Below, piece by piece: positions 55,285-63,240 of a stretch of 64,000 nt of DNA (its first letter is position 1; the number at the start of each line of letters is the position of its first letter). Position numbers and translations under genes: made by a program. Origin of the DNA: Chryseobacterium indologenes (GTDB taxonomy: Bacteria > Bacteroidota > Bacteroidia > Flavobacteriales > Weeksellaceae); assembly GCA_002439165.1 (NCBI GenBank), contig DJTE01000003.1, positions 62,001 through 126,000 on the forward strand, read 5' to 3'. A model generated the notes under the pieces. It saw only the letters and a list, made by a program, of their open reading frames with translations. It was not told the DNA's origin and searched no databases.

Positions 55285-55537
55285 CTACGGAATCAATTTC
55301 AGAGTTAATTCAGGAAAAGAAAAGCTGTCACCGGAAGCAGTTATTGCCGCTCCCATAAAATCTACAAAAAACAGGGTTAAGAATTTCCCGCTTGATGCTC
55401 TGCACGGCCTTAAGATATTCTGAATCGGGAAGTTTAACCCGGCCCCGGAACCCCTGAACAGGAGTAAGCATAGAAAAGCCCTGCAATCAAGACTGTAAGG
55501 ACAGCTGCAGTAATTAAAAGTACGTTATCATTTTCAT
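55285..55537 (-). pseudogene. Frameshifted DUF1772-like membrane protein relic
   Basis: On the minus strand, three frames in turn read a single family. One reads NVLLITAAVLTVLIAGLFYAYSC, a first membrane helix; a second RVKLPDSEYLKAVQSIKREILNPVF; and the third FFVDFMGAAITASG, then a stop. This order matches DUF1772 (anthrone oxygenase-like) membrane proteins (LPDxEYxxAMQSINxxxLNPxF). A base lost in an A run just after ATG, and two more frameshifts, break it, and the last helices are missing. It lies directly downstream of the RiPP genes. Confidence 0.75.
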
Positions 55538-55564
55538 TTATTTTTATTGGCGGTATGAACAGGA

Positions 55565-56659
55565 TCAGTAAGGATTCCACTTTTTAATGATATTCCTGGC
55601 GGTTTCTATCATTTCATCATCCCATTTCTGAACATTGAAATAGCTGAAATTTTCATTTTTTAAAGATCCGGCATCATTGTTTCCATATAAAAACCGGGTC
55701 AGTTTCGTCTGTTCTTCATACAGCAGCTGATCCTGTAAAGGTTCCGGAGAAATCTTTATTTTACCATTCCATATTTCCGGCTGCCTGGCTGAAAACTCAC
55801 AAGCTTCAATGATTTTTTCAGTTCTGGCAAAGTCATGAAGGAAATCTTGCTTTTCGGTAAAGGTACGAACGGTATGTCCCAGTCTTTCAATAATGACATA
55901 TTCAAGGTTCGGGCAGCTGAGAAGAACTTCAGGCAATACCGTAAATAATTCTTCAGGGATCCTATCATCATGAGTATCTCTCCGCACAGGCCTGTTTCCA
56001 TATACACTTTCCTGCCAGCTTCCTCCGGAAAGATGAATTTCTTTTACTTTTTCCAACGGATACATTTTAACAATGTCCAGAATATCCGTTTCAAAATTAC
56101 AGGACTGGCAGTATATGTTATGAAGATCCAGAATAAGAAAACCATCTGTATCTTCAATCAGTTTTTCAAGAAATACCCCCTGATCTCTGACATCATCCGC
56201 TGAAAATGAAAAAGCCAGATTTTCCACACCCACAGGAACTTCTACGGCATCCTGCAAACGTGCCAGACGATCTTTCCCGATCTGCAATATCCGGGAATGC
56301 AACGGAACCGGCAACGGAACTCCCTGATGAAAATTTTCGGTATTCATGAACCCGAAATGCTCCGTAATGTGGCTGTACTTCCTTTTCTCGGTTTCTTTTT
56401 TCAGTTTATCAAGCCATACGTCCTGCCGCTCTGTCCATCGGGCATCAAAAAGCGAATAGTACACTCCATGCCCCAGCAGGCGGTTGTTTTCAGCATAAAA
56501 ATCAAGAAGATTACCAAGCCATTCAGGCTCATCTTCCTGATCAACCGTATCAAAAGACCATTCCAGTGCGGCAACCGACTGATCCTGCAACAGCGGAAGT
56601 ATAGCGGAAACAAAATCTGCTTCCGGCATCATGGATAATCCCAGGTGAGGCTTTTTCAT
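55565..56659 (-). CDS. chrH: DUF692 multinuclear iron oxygenase, ChrH-like RiPP enzyme
   Basis: A 364-residue cytoplasmic enzyme of the DUF692/MNIO family (MbnB, TglH, ChrH), TIM-barrel enzymes that use two or three irons to modify cysteines of peptide precursors. The iron-site residues line up as H64 (LGHGV), H101 (TEHFGF), E146 (GVENL), D178 and N181 (LDLHNIY), H209 (IHLSGG), D228 and H230 (DTHDD) and E258 (IIERL). The barrel ends near residue 285. The last about 80 residues (to KKWNPY) have no place in the barrel, and might replace the separate partner protein (ChrI) such enzymes need. It starts 3 bases after the precursor gene. Confidence 0.88.
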   Translation of the reverse strand: MKKPHLGLSMMPEADFVSAILPLLQDQSVAALEWSFDTVDQEDEPEWLGNLLDFYAENNRLLGHGVYYSLFDARWTERQDVWLDKLKKETEKRKYSHITEHFGFMNTENFHQGVPLPVPLHSRILQIGKDRLARLQDAVEVPVGVENLAFSFSADDVRDQGVFLEKLIEDTDGFLILDLHNIYCQSCNFETDILDIVKMYPLEKVKEIHLSGGSWQESVYGNRPVRRDTHDDRIPEELFTVLPEVLLSCPNLEYVIIERLGHTVRTFTEKQDFLHDFARTEKIIEACEFSARQPEIWNGKIKISPEPLQDQLLYEEQTKLTRFLYGNNDAGSLKNENFSYFNVQKWDDEMIETARNIIKKWNPY

Positions 56660-56662
56660 ATC

Positions 56663-56875
56663 TTATCCCATTCCGCAGGCTGGGCAGTATCCTCCTCTTT
56701 TAAGCAGGGTATCCTTCTTAACAATAAATTTAGGTTCGGCAGCTTTTACCGGTTTCGGAGTTTCTGCTTTTTTAATTTTTTTCACCGGCCTGTTTATCTT
56801 TTTCACTGGTTTCGTCGTCTGTGCGGACGCTCCCACAGCCAGTAAACCCGCCATTAATACCATTGGAATTTTCAT
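56663..56875 (-). CDS. chrA: RiPP precursor peptide ending CPACGMG, ChrA-like
   Basis: A 70-residue peptide. Residues 1-18 are a Sec signal peptide (MAGLLAVGASA), then a lysine/proline-rich leader (KPVKKINRPVKKIKK) up to about residue 55, and a C-terminal core GGYCPACGMG with C64 and C67. The only cysteines are in this core. It is directly before the DUF692 enzyme on the same strand. In Chryseobacterium the ChrH/ChrI pair modifies such a precursor into a macrocycle with thioaminals and a thiomethyl group. The export signal suggests the product goes to the periplasm or outside, perhaps as a metal binder. Confidence 0.85.
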   Translation of the reverse strand: MKIPMVLMAGLLAVGASAQTTKPVKKINRPVKKIKKAETPKPVKAAEPKFIVKKDTLLKRGGYCPACGMG

Positions 56876-57060
56876 ATTCTATTTTTTTAAAGAAACTTAC
56901 AAGAAGTATTCCATTTATGAATTTGTTAAAAATACAACATTTTATCATTCAGCATTTCAGTTTTACACGTATAATTCAACTCTGTCATCAATCCATACAA
57001 TATTTACTTTTTTATTCGGAAAATTAGCACTTCTTTCTTTATTTTAGCATAAAAAGAAAA

Positions 57061-58905
57061 ATGAAAAAGAGGTTAACAGCAGCCGTTTTTTTAGGTCTGA
57101 TGGCAGCAGCACCGTATATCAATGCTCAGACTCAATCAGGCAGTGCAAAAAAAATGGAATGGTTCAGGGATGCCAAACTCGGTATTTTTATCCATTGGGG
57201 CATTTATTCTGTTAACGGCATTTCCGAGTCATGGGCTTTTTTCAATAATTACATCAATCACGAAAATTATATGAAACAGCTTAACGGCTTTTCAGCGTCG
57301 GGTTATAAACCGGAAGAATGGGTTGACCTGATCCGGAATTCCGGGGCTAAATATGCTGTTATTACCTCTAAACATCATGACGGTGTTTCTCTCTGGGATT
57401 CTAAAGCTGAACAGGCGGTCACTATTTCCCGACAGTCTGCAGCCAGAAAAGATGTCTTGACTCCGTTTGTCAGTGCATTAAAAAAATCAGGACTTAAAAC
57501 CGGAATATATTTTTCTCTTCCGGACTGGAGCCATCCTTATTACGATATCAATACCCGCACAAAAAAGCGTTATGAACTCAAAAATGACCCGAAACGGTGG
57601 GACCGGTTTGTTTCCTACTATCAGATTCAGCTGAATGAACTTTCCCAACAGTACAAACCTGATTTATTATGGTTTGACGGTGATTGGGAACATTCTTCCG
57701 AAGAATGGAAAGCTCCCCAGACCCTTTCTCTTTTAAAGAAATACAATCCGGATATCATCATTAATTCAAGGCTTAACAATCATGGTGATTATGACACTCC
57801 GGAACAGGGAATTCCGGTTACAGCCCCTCAAAGTCCTTATTGGGAACTTTGCTATACCATGAATGATTCATGGGGATACCAGCCGTTTGACAGGCACTAT
57901 AAAACACCTAATATGATCGTCAGGACCTTAACCGACGTGATCAGTATGGGTGGCAATCTTCTGCTGGATATCGGCCCGAAAGCTGACGGAACCATTCCCG
58001 GAGAACAGGTTGGAATATTAAAGAATTTGGGAAGATGGACTTCGAAAAATCAAGAGGCGGTATATGGAACCAGACAGGGAATTCCTTTTGAGAATTACAA
58101 AGGAAAGTCTGCTTTTTCAGGAGACGGAAAATCTATATTTATTTATCTGGAAGAAGTTAAGGATTTTGTTAAAATTTACGGTCTGGCCAGCAAACCTTCT
58201 GCTATAAAGATTGTAGGTGATAAAAATTCCCAGGTAAATTTCCATTTCAGCAACGATACGACTATGACGGTTGATCTTTCAAAAGTAAAATTTGATCAGG
58301 ATGTGACTACCGTTCAGCTTGTTTTCAATGAAAGGCCTTCCCTGCTTAAAGATGTGAAAAAAGATTCTTTCTCTGTGGCAGATATACTTGAGAACACGAA
58401 TACCCGGACGGCCGCTTATGACCTTGCCTATCTTATCCATAACGGCTCCAGCATTCCGGAAGATTCAGGACTGACCGGTGACGGACTGGAAATGACGCTT
58501 CCCAAAACCTCCAAAACCAATCCTGAAACCCTGAAATGGATCAGCAAACATGCGGAAGCACTTTTTGAAACCGGAAAAGGACTTCCCGGTGGACATTATT
58601 CCGGGATGAGTGCGCTTTCAAAAGACCGGCAGACCATTTATCTGTTTGTGGAAGGAACTCCTACCGGGCCGGTTGCCTTAAAGGGGATTAAAAATAATAT
58701 CGCCAGGATCAGAATTGCCGGCGAAGGCAGCATCCTGGATTACAGCCTGTACAATAAGCTATACTGGAGTGAAACTCCCGGAATCATTTATATTGACATT
58801 CCGAAAGAAAGGCTTGATAAGACCATGACGGTTCTTGCCATCCTGCTTGATAAGCCTGTTGAACTGCACAGGGAAAAAGTGGGTTCTATTGAAAACAATC
58901 TTTAA
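57061..58905 (+). CDS. GH29 alpha-L-fucosidase
   Basis: A 614-residue exported hydrolase (signal peptide to about INAQ23) that removes terminal L-fucose. LGIFIHWGIYSV, ITSKHHDGVSLWDS and the nucleophile D206 in LLWFDGDWE are GH29 signatures, and GGNLLLDIGPKADGTIP follows. After the barrel (to about 350) come beta-sandwich domains to the end. It is divergent from the RiPP precursor gene, and no other fucose genes are near. Confidence 0.93.
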   Translation: MKKRLTAAVFLGLMAAAPYINAQTQSGSAKKMEWFRDAKLGIFIHWGIYSVNGISESWAFFNNYINHENYMKQLNGFSASGYKPEEWVDLIRNSGAKYAVITSKHHDGVSLWDSKAEQAVTISRQSAARKDVLTPFVSALKKSGLKTGIYFSLPDWSHPYYDINTRTKKRYELKNDPKRWDRFVSYYQIQLNELSQQYKPDLLWFDGDWEHSSEEWKAPQTLSLLKKYNPDIIINSRLNNHGDYDTPEQGIPVTAPQSPYWELCYTMNDSWGYQPFDRHYKTPNMIVRTLTDVISMGGNLLLDIGPKADGTIPGEQVGILKNLGRWTSKNQEAVYGTRQGIPFENYKGKSAFSGDGKSIFIYLEEVKDFVKIYGLASKPSAIKIVGDKNSQVNFHFSNDTTMTVDLSKVKFDQDVTTVQLVFNERPSLLKDVKKDSFSVADILENTNTRTAAYDLAYLIHNGSSIPEDSGLTGDGLEMTLPKTSKTNPETLKWISKHAEALFETGKGLPGGHYSGMSALSKDRQTIYLFVEGTPTGPVALKGIKNNIARIRIAGEGSILDYSLYNKLYWSETPGIIYIDIPKERLDKTMTVLAILLDKPVELHREKVGSIENNL

Positions 58906-58936
58906 AACAACTGAATATCAGACGTTATGACATAAA

Positions 58937-58970
58937 AAAACCGGAGAAATTTCTCCGGTTTTATTTTATA
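58937..58970. terminator. Bidirectional terminator between GH29 and ndk
   Basis: AAAACCGGAGAAA followed directly by its complement makes a 13-bp perfect palindrome with A and T runs on both sides, between convergent genes. Confidence 0.8.
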
Positions 58971-58981
58971 AAAGAATTTTC

Positions 58982-59398
58982 TTAGAAAATCTCTCTTCCT
59001 GAAAAGTGGAACTGAGCTTCAATCAGTGCATTTTCGTCTGAATCTGAACCGTGAACTGCGTTTTCTCCGATGCTTCTTGCAAACATCTTTCTGATCGTTC
59101 CTTCTGCTGCTTCAGCAGGGTTTGTAGATCCGATCAATGTTCTGAAGTCTTCAACAGCATTGTCTTTTTCAAGAACCGCTGCAACGATAGGACCGGAACT
59201 CATGAATTCTACCAGCTCTCCGTAAAATGGTCTTTCAGCGTGTACTTCATAGAATTTTTTAGCATCAGCAACTGTAAGCTGAGTTAATTTTAAAGCTTTG
59301 ATCTTAAAACCTCCTTCTGCAATCTTTCCCAATATAGCACCGATATGTCCGTCTGCTACTGCATCAGGCTTAATCATAGTGAATGTAATGTTAGACAT
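58982..59398 (-). CDS. ndk: Nucleoside diphosphate kinase
   Basis: A 138-residue cytoplasmic enzyme transferring the gamma phosphate between nucleoside triphosphates and diphosphates. The catalytic histidine is H116 in ENAVHGSDSDENA, and TFTMIKPDAVADGHIG starts the protein as usual. It is a single gene with its own promoter. Confidence 0.97.
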   Translation of the reverse strand: MSNITFTMIKPDAVADGHIGAILGKIAEGGFKIKALKLTQLTVADAKKFYEVHAERPFYGELVEFMSSGPIVAAVLEKDNAVEDFRTLIGSTNPAEAAEGTIRKMFARSIGENAVHGSDSDENALIEAQFHFSGREIF

Positions 59399-59421
59399 AA
59401 ATGTATATTTTTTTAATGACG

Positions 59422-59429
59422 CAAAATTA
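59422..59429 (-). promoter_or_regulatory. Promoter -7 element of ndk
   Basis: On the minus strand the site reads TAATTTTG, fitting TAnnTTTG, 24 bases before the ndk ATG. Confidence 0.5.
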
Positions 59430-59508
59430 CAAAAAATATCTTTGATTTTTATTTTAATTTTTTTTTAACATAAAAATAACTTTTATTAAGAAATGGAGTT
59501 ATAAACTT

Positions 59509-59525
59509 TGGCACAGTAATTGTTT
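59509..59525 (+). promoter_or_regulatory. Candidate sigma-54 promoter
   Basis: TGGCACAGTAATTGTTT matches the sigma-54 -24/-12 pattern TGGCACNNNNNTTGCW except at one or two positions of the -12 element, with the right spacing between GG and G. It lies about 55 bases before a strong terminator and no gene of normal size follows. Confidence 0.5.
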
Positions 59526-59533
59526 ATACTATT

Positions 59534-59600
59534 ACGATTCTCATGTTTAATTTGAGTTTTCATGGTTATTAGTTTTTACCCAGCTTCGGCTGGGTTTTTT
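59534..59600 (+). ncRNA. Candidate small RNA
   Basis: A short transcript of about 65 bases would start about 12 bases after the sigma-54-like -12 element and end at ACCCAGC-TTCG-GCTGGGT, a 7-bp stem with a UUCG loop followed by six T. Inside is a tiny frame, ATG-TTT-AAT to TAG (MFNLSFHGY), which could be translated or accidental. The rest of the 680-base gap (59399-60081) is AT-rich and shows nothing else. Confidence 0.5.
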
Positions 59601-60081
59601 ATTTACAAAAATTCGACATATTTTTTGCGAATATGATAAAATTTCAAACCATAAAAAATCATATTATTACCTTATTCCTTCTATTTCAATGAATGAAATA
59701 AATATTTTTTTTGATTTTTTTTTAAATAAAATATCACATTCCTGAAAACGGACCTGACCGATCAGAAATTATGAGACAAAAAAGTGGAGTTATTTTAAAT
59801 TCCCGGCAATTTTCTATTTCAAAAATAAAGACTTTAATAACTTTAATAATCTGATTTAAGGATTTTATACGTTGGAAACACTACAACACAAAACTTTTAC
59901 ATTGACAGAATTTCCGGATACCGGAAAATCCAGGATGTACAGCAAATTTTATAATGAACCGGGACAACATACATTTTACCGCAGATAAAATCTTTGCTTT
60001 TTGTTAATTAAAAATTATTTTGCGTTTTTGCGTAACCAGCAATATAGGAATTAAGAAAAGGCACTGCGTGATGAAAAGCAG

Positions 60082-61008
60082 CTATTTCTGGGAAGCCTCT
60101 TCCGCTTCTTCCATCAGTTTTATATAGGTAGCATAGCGGGAATGCTGGATTTCCCCTGTTTCGAGAGATGCTAAAACGGCACATTTCGGCTCGTTGATAT
60201 GGAGGCAGTTGTGGAATTTACATTCTTCTCTTTTTTTGAAAATTTCAGGAAAATAATGCTGTACTTCTTCTTTTTCAATATCGATCATTGCAAATTCACG
60301 CACTCCGGGGGTATCTATTACATTTCCTCCGAAATGCCAGAAATGCATCTGGGCAAATGTAGTGGTATGCTTTCCTTTAAGATGGGAATCTGAAATTTCC
60401 GATGTTTTTAAATTCAGGCCGGGCTGAAGCGCGTTTACCAGTGTAGATTTTCCACATCCGGAATGCCCGAAAAATACGGAAGTCCTATCTTTAAGAAGTT
60501 CCTGGAGAACATCAAGATTTAATCCTGAATAGGAAGAGATTTCCAGTGTTTCATATCCAATTTCCTGATATAAAAACTCTATATCCTTAACCAGTTCAAT
60601 TTCCTCCTCATTCAAAACATCAATTTTATTGAACAGGATTAAAGGGGTGATATTATAGGCTTCACAGCATGCCAGAAAACGGTCGAGGAATCCCAATGAA
60701 GTTTCCGGGTGTTTCAGGGTAAAGATAAAACAGGCCAGATCTATATTGGAAGCTATGATATGTGCTTCTTTAGAAAGGTTTACCGATTTTCTGATCAGGT
60801 AATTCCTTCTCGGTTCTATTTTGGTAATCCATGCAATATCATCCTGTTCCAGTTGAAATTCAACAAAATCTCCCACAGCAAGCGGATTGGTAAGCCTTGT
60901 TTTAATCAGCTTGAATTTTCCTCTGATTCTGGCTTCAAAAATTTTTTCTGTTTCAGGTTCCAGAACCTGGTACCAGCTGCCTGTTGATTTAATGATTTTT
61001 CCTTTCAT
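60082..61008 (-). CDS. rsgA: Ribosome small subunit biogenesis GTPase
   Basis: A 308-residue cytoplasmic GTPase that helps 30S subunit maturation. It has the circularly permuted order: OB-fold first, NKID, then the P-loop GHSGCGKST and DTPG, and a C-terminal zinc-knuckle (CKFHNCLHINEPKC). I chose the ATG at 61008 (MKGKIIKSTGSWYQV), the usual RsgA start, over the frame's first ATG at 61086, whose extra 26 residues look like unrelated sequence. Confidence 0.95.
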   Translation of the reverse strand: MKGKIIKSTGSWYQVLEPETEKIFEARIRGKFKLIKTRLTNPLAVGDFVEFQLEQDDIAWITKIEPRRNYLIRKSVNLSKEAHIIASNIDLACFIFTLKHPETSLGFLDRFLACCEAYNITPLILFNKIDVLNEEEIELVKDIEFLYQEIGYETLEISSYSGLNLDVLQELLKDRTSVFFGHSGCGKSTLVNALQPGLNLKTSEISDSHLKGKHTTTFAQMHFWHFGGNVIDTPGVREFAMIDIEKEEVQHYFPEIFKKREECKFHNCLHINEPKCAVLASLETGEIQHSRYATYIKLMEEAEEASQK

Positions 61009-61135
61009 AGATAATACTGGATGCAAATATAAGAAATTAGGGCTTAGGGCACAGGATTCAGGGATATGAAAACCATTCTTTTTCACCCTTATCCCGGCTT
61101 TTAAGCCCTAAAGTCTATATCCTGTTGTTCAGCAG

Positions 61136-62218
61136 CTATGCTCTGTCGATCATGATATTATTCTGTACTTCAATAGATTCCTCATGAATGGCTTTGAATA
61201 CTTTTTCGATAAAATCCTGGGACATTCCTGTTTCTTTAGCTTTCTGAGTAGCATATTCCGTAATCACTTTCCATCTTTCCGGCTGGAAGATCGCGATATC
61301 ATTCTCTTTTTTAAGTTTACCTATTTTCTCGGAGATCTTCATTCTTTGGGATAGAAGCTCAATCAGCTGAAAATCAAGGTCGGAAATTAAGGTTCTGTGT
61401 CTTCCCATTTCATTGTCAAAACCTGCCAGACCTGAATTTCTTACTTTCAGGTTACCGATAAGTTCCGCCAGTACTTCAGGGGTGATCTGCTGTGCCGCAT
61501 CACTCCAGGCATCATCAGGGTTGCAGTGGGTTTCAATAATAGCTCCCTGGTATCCTACGTTAAGCGCTTCCTGGGTAATGTCTGCAAGTCCTGTTCTGTT
61601 TCCGCAGATGTGGGAAGGATCGATCAGCATTGGTATATCCGGAAACTGGCTTTTGAAATCCAGCGCAATCTGCCAGTTCGGGTTATTTCTGTATTTGGTT
61701 TTCTGGTATGTTGAGAATCCTCTGTGAATAACTCCCAGGTTTTTAATATCCTGGCCAAGAAGTCTTTCCAAAGCACCAATCCATAGAGCCAGATCCGGAT
61801 TTACCGGGTTTTTAACGAATACGGGTTTGTCTGTTCCCCTCAGCGCCATTGCAATTTCCTGAACAGTAAAAGGGTTTACCGTGGAACGCGCTCCAATCCA
61901 AAGAACATCTACATCTGCTTCCAGGGCTGCAAATACGTGGTGGGCATTGGCAACCTCCGTAGCTGTTTTGAAACCGTATTCTTCTTTTACTTTTTTCAGC
62001 CAGTTCAGACCGATCACTCCTACTCCTTCGAAACCGTTCGGCTTGGTACGCGGTTTCCAGATTCCTGCACGGAATACAGAGACCTGCGCATTGGTTTCTC
62101 TTATTCTTTTAGCGGTTTCAAGCATCTGCGCTTCACTTTCCGCACTGCATGGTCCGGCAATCATCAATGGCTGTGAAAGCCCCTCAACCCATTCATTTTT
62201 TAAATCTTTTAAGTTCAT
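61136..62218 (-). CDS. DAHP synthase / chorismate mutase fusion
   Basis: A 360-residue cytoplasmic enzyme. The N-terminal two thirds is a DAHP synthase of the KDO8P-like type (GPCSAESEAQ, FRAGIWKPRTKPNGFEG, LIDPSHICGNRTGL), the first step of aromatic amino acid synthesis. The C-terminal about 90 residues are an AroQ-type chorismate mutase (HRTLISDLDFQLIELLSQRMKISEKIGKLKKEN). In this order (synthase first) the fusion is common in Bacteroidota, where the mutase part mediates feedback by prephenate-pathway compounds. Confidence 0.93.
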   Translation of the reverse strand: MNLKDLKNEWVEGLSQPLMIAGPCSAESEAQMLETAKRIRETNAQVSVFRAGIWKPRTKPNGFEGVGVIGLNWLKKVKEEYGFKTATEVANAHHVFAALEADVDVLWIGARSTVNPFTVQEIAMALRGTDKPVFVKNPVNPDLALWIGALERLLGQDIKNLGVIHRGFSTYQKTKYRNNPNWQIALDFKSQFPDIPMLIDPSHICGNRTGLADITQEALNVGYQGAIIETHCNPDDAWSDAAQQITPEVLAELIGNLKVRNSGLAGFDNEMGRHRTLISDLDFQLIELLSQRMKISEKIGKLKKENDIAIFQPERWKVITEYATQKAKETGMSQDFIEKVFKAIHEESIEVQNNIMIDRA

Positions 62219-62614
62219 ATTCTTAAATTTATTGTTTTATATTTTTTTAAAAATTACATCAATAGTCCCTTTCATTATAAAATTTACTTTATAATTCTTT
62301 TCAAAAAATGCCGTTCAAAGTTTTTTAAAGGAATCAGGAAAACAAAAGGACTTTAATTCTCCTGTATTTTTTGGAAAGAAATTCAGTTAGCAATACCAGT
62401 AAAATCGGTAATACGTTCTGAAATTTCTATAATAGAAAGCAGAAAAGCTAAAATAACCGCTGAAAAACTGTTCAGCGGGTGTAAAAGAAGACAGGGATAA
62501 ATTGAATATTTTTTCCACTTTATTCTGAAAATGTCTTGTTTTAGCCTTTTCTAATTAGATTTGTTTTTGTCAAAAAATTATTTTTCACAAAAATATCTGA
62601 CAAATATATAAAAA
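62219..62614. other. AT-rich intergenic stretch
   Basis: About 400 bases between the DAHP synthase promoter region and dnaX. No gene, hairpin or repeat was recognised. Confidence 0.4.
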
Positions 62615-63240
62615 TTATGTCAAATCAAACCTCATTAAATCATCAAGATCTTTTAAAAGTGGATTTTTTTCGATAAATTTTTCAAATATTTTCTTTTTGG
62701 TGACAACTTCTACCTTAAGATTTTCGAAGTCTCTCTGGTAATCTACCTCAATAGCAAGATTTTGTACTTTTGTTTTGAAATGGTTGAAAAATTCTCCGCT
62801 GATCTTGTCAAACTCTGCTTTTGCAGAATCTGAAGGATATAAAACCCGGATCTGATTTTCACCTGATTTTACCAGTTTAAAAGTTTTTACAGCATTGAAC
62901 ACAAAGCTATCTGCGGCCTGAAGCTGCTTCAGCTTAAGTTTCCACTCCGTCTGCAGATCGGTATCGGTAAAATGGCTTTCGGGAAGACGATCTGTTTTTA
63001 CTGCTATTGTTTCTTCAACGGTTGTTTTATCTTTATCTTCTTTATTGAGAAATGAATTGATACTGAATCCTGAAACTGCACCCTGTCTTGATAAAGGCCT
63101 GGTTGTTTTTACAGCCGTTTCCTGTACGGCCTCCGCCTGAACTGATGGCTGTGGTTTTTCTTCTTTTTTCTCAGGTATTTTTTCCTGAATTTTCACTTCC
63201 TGTTTCTCATTGAGAAACGGAGCCATTATCAGGAATTTTT
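62615..63240 (-). CDS. dnaX: DNA polymerase III gamma/tau, C-terminal (tau) part in -1 frame
   Basis: About 203 residues in the -1 frame relative to the upstream dnaX part, beginning in or just after the A11 run; an ATG at 63226 lies 2 bases past the upstream TGA. It starts with a variable lysine/glutamate/proline-rich linker (EVKIQEKIPEKKEEKPQP), as seen in tau linkers, and ends with a helical domain (QLQAADSFVFNAVKTFKLV and KIFEKFIEKNPLLKDLDDLMRFDLT) resembling the flavobacterial tau C-terminus. It could be made by a -1 shift, by transcript slippage, or by restart at the ATG. Confidence 0.8.
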
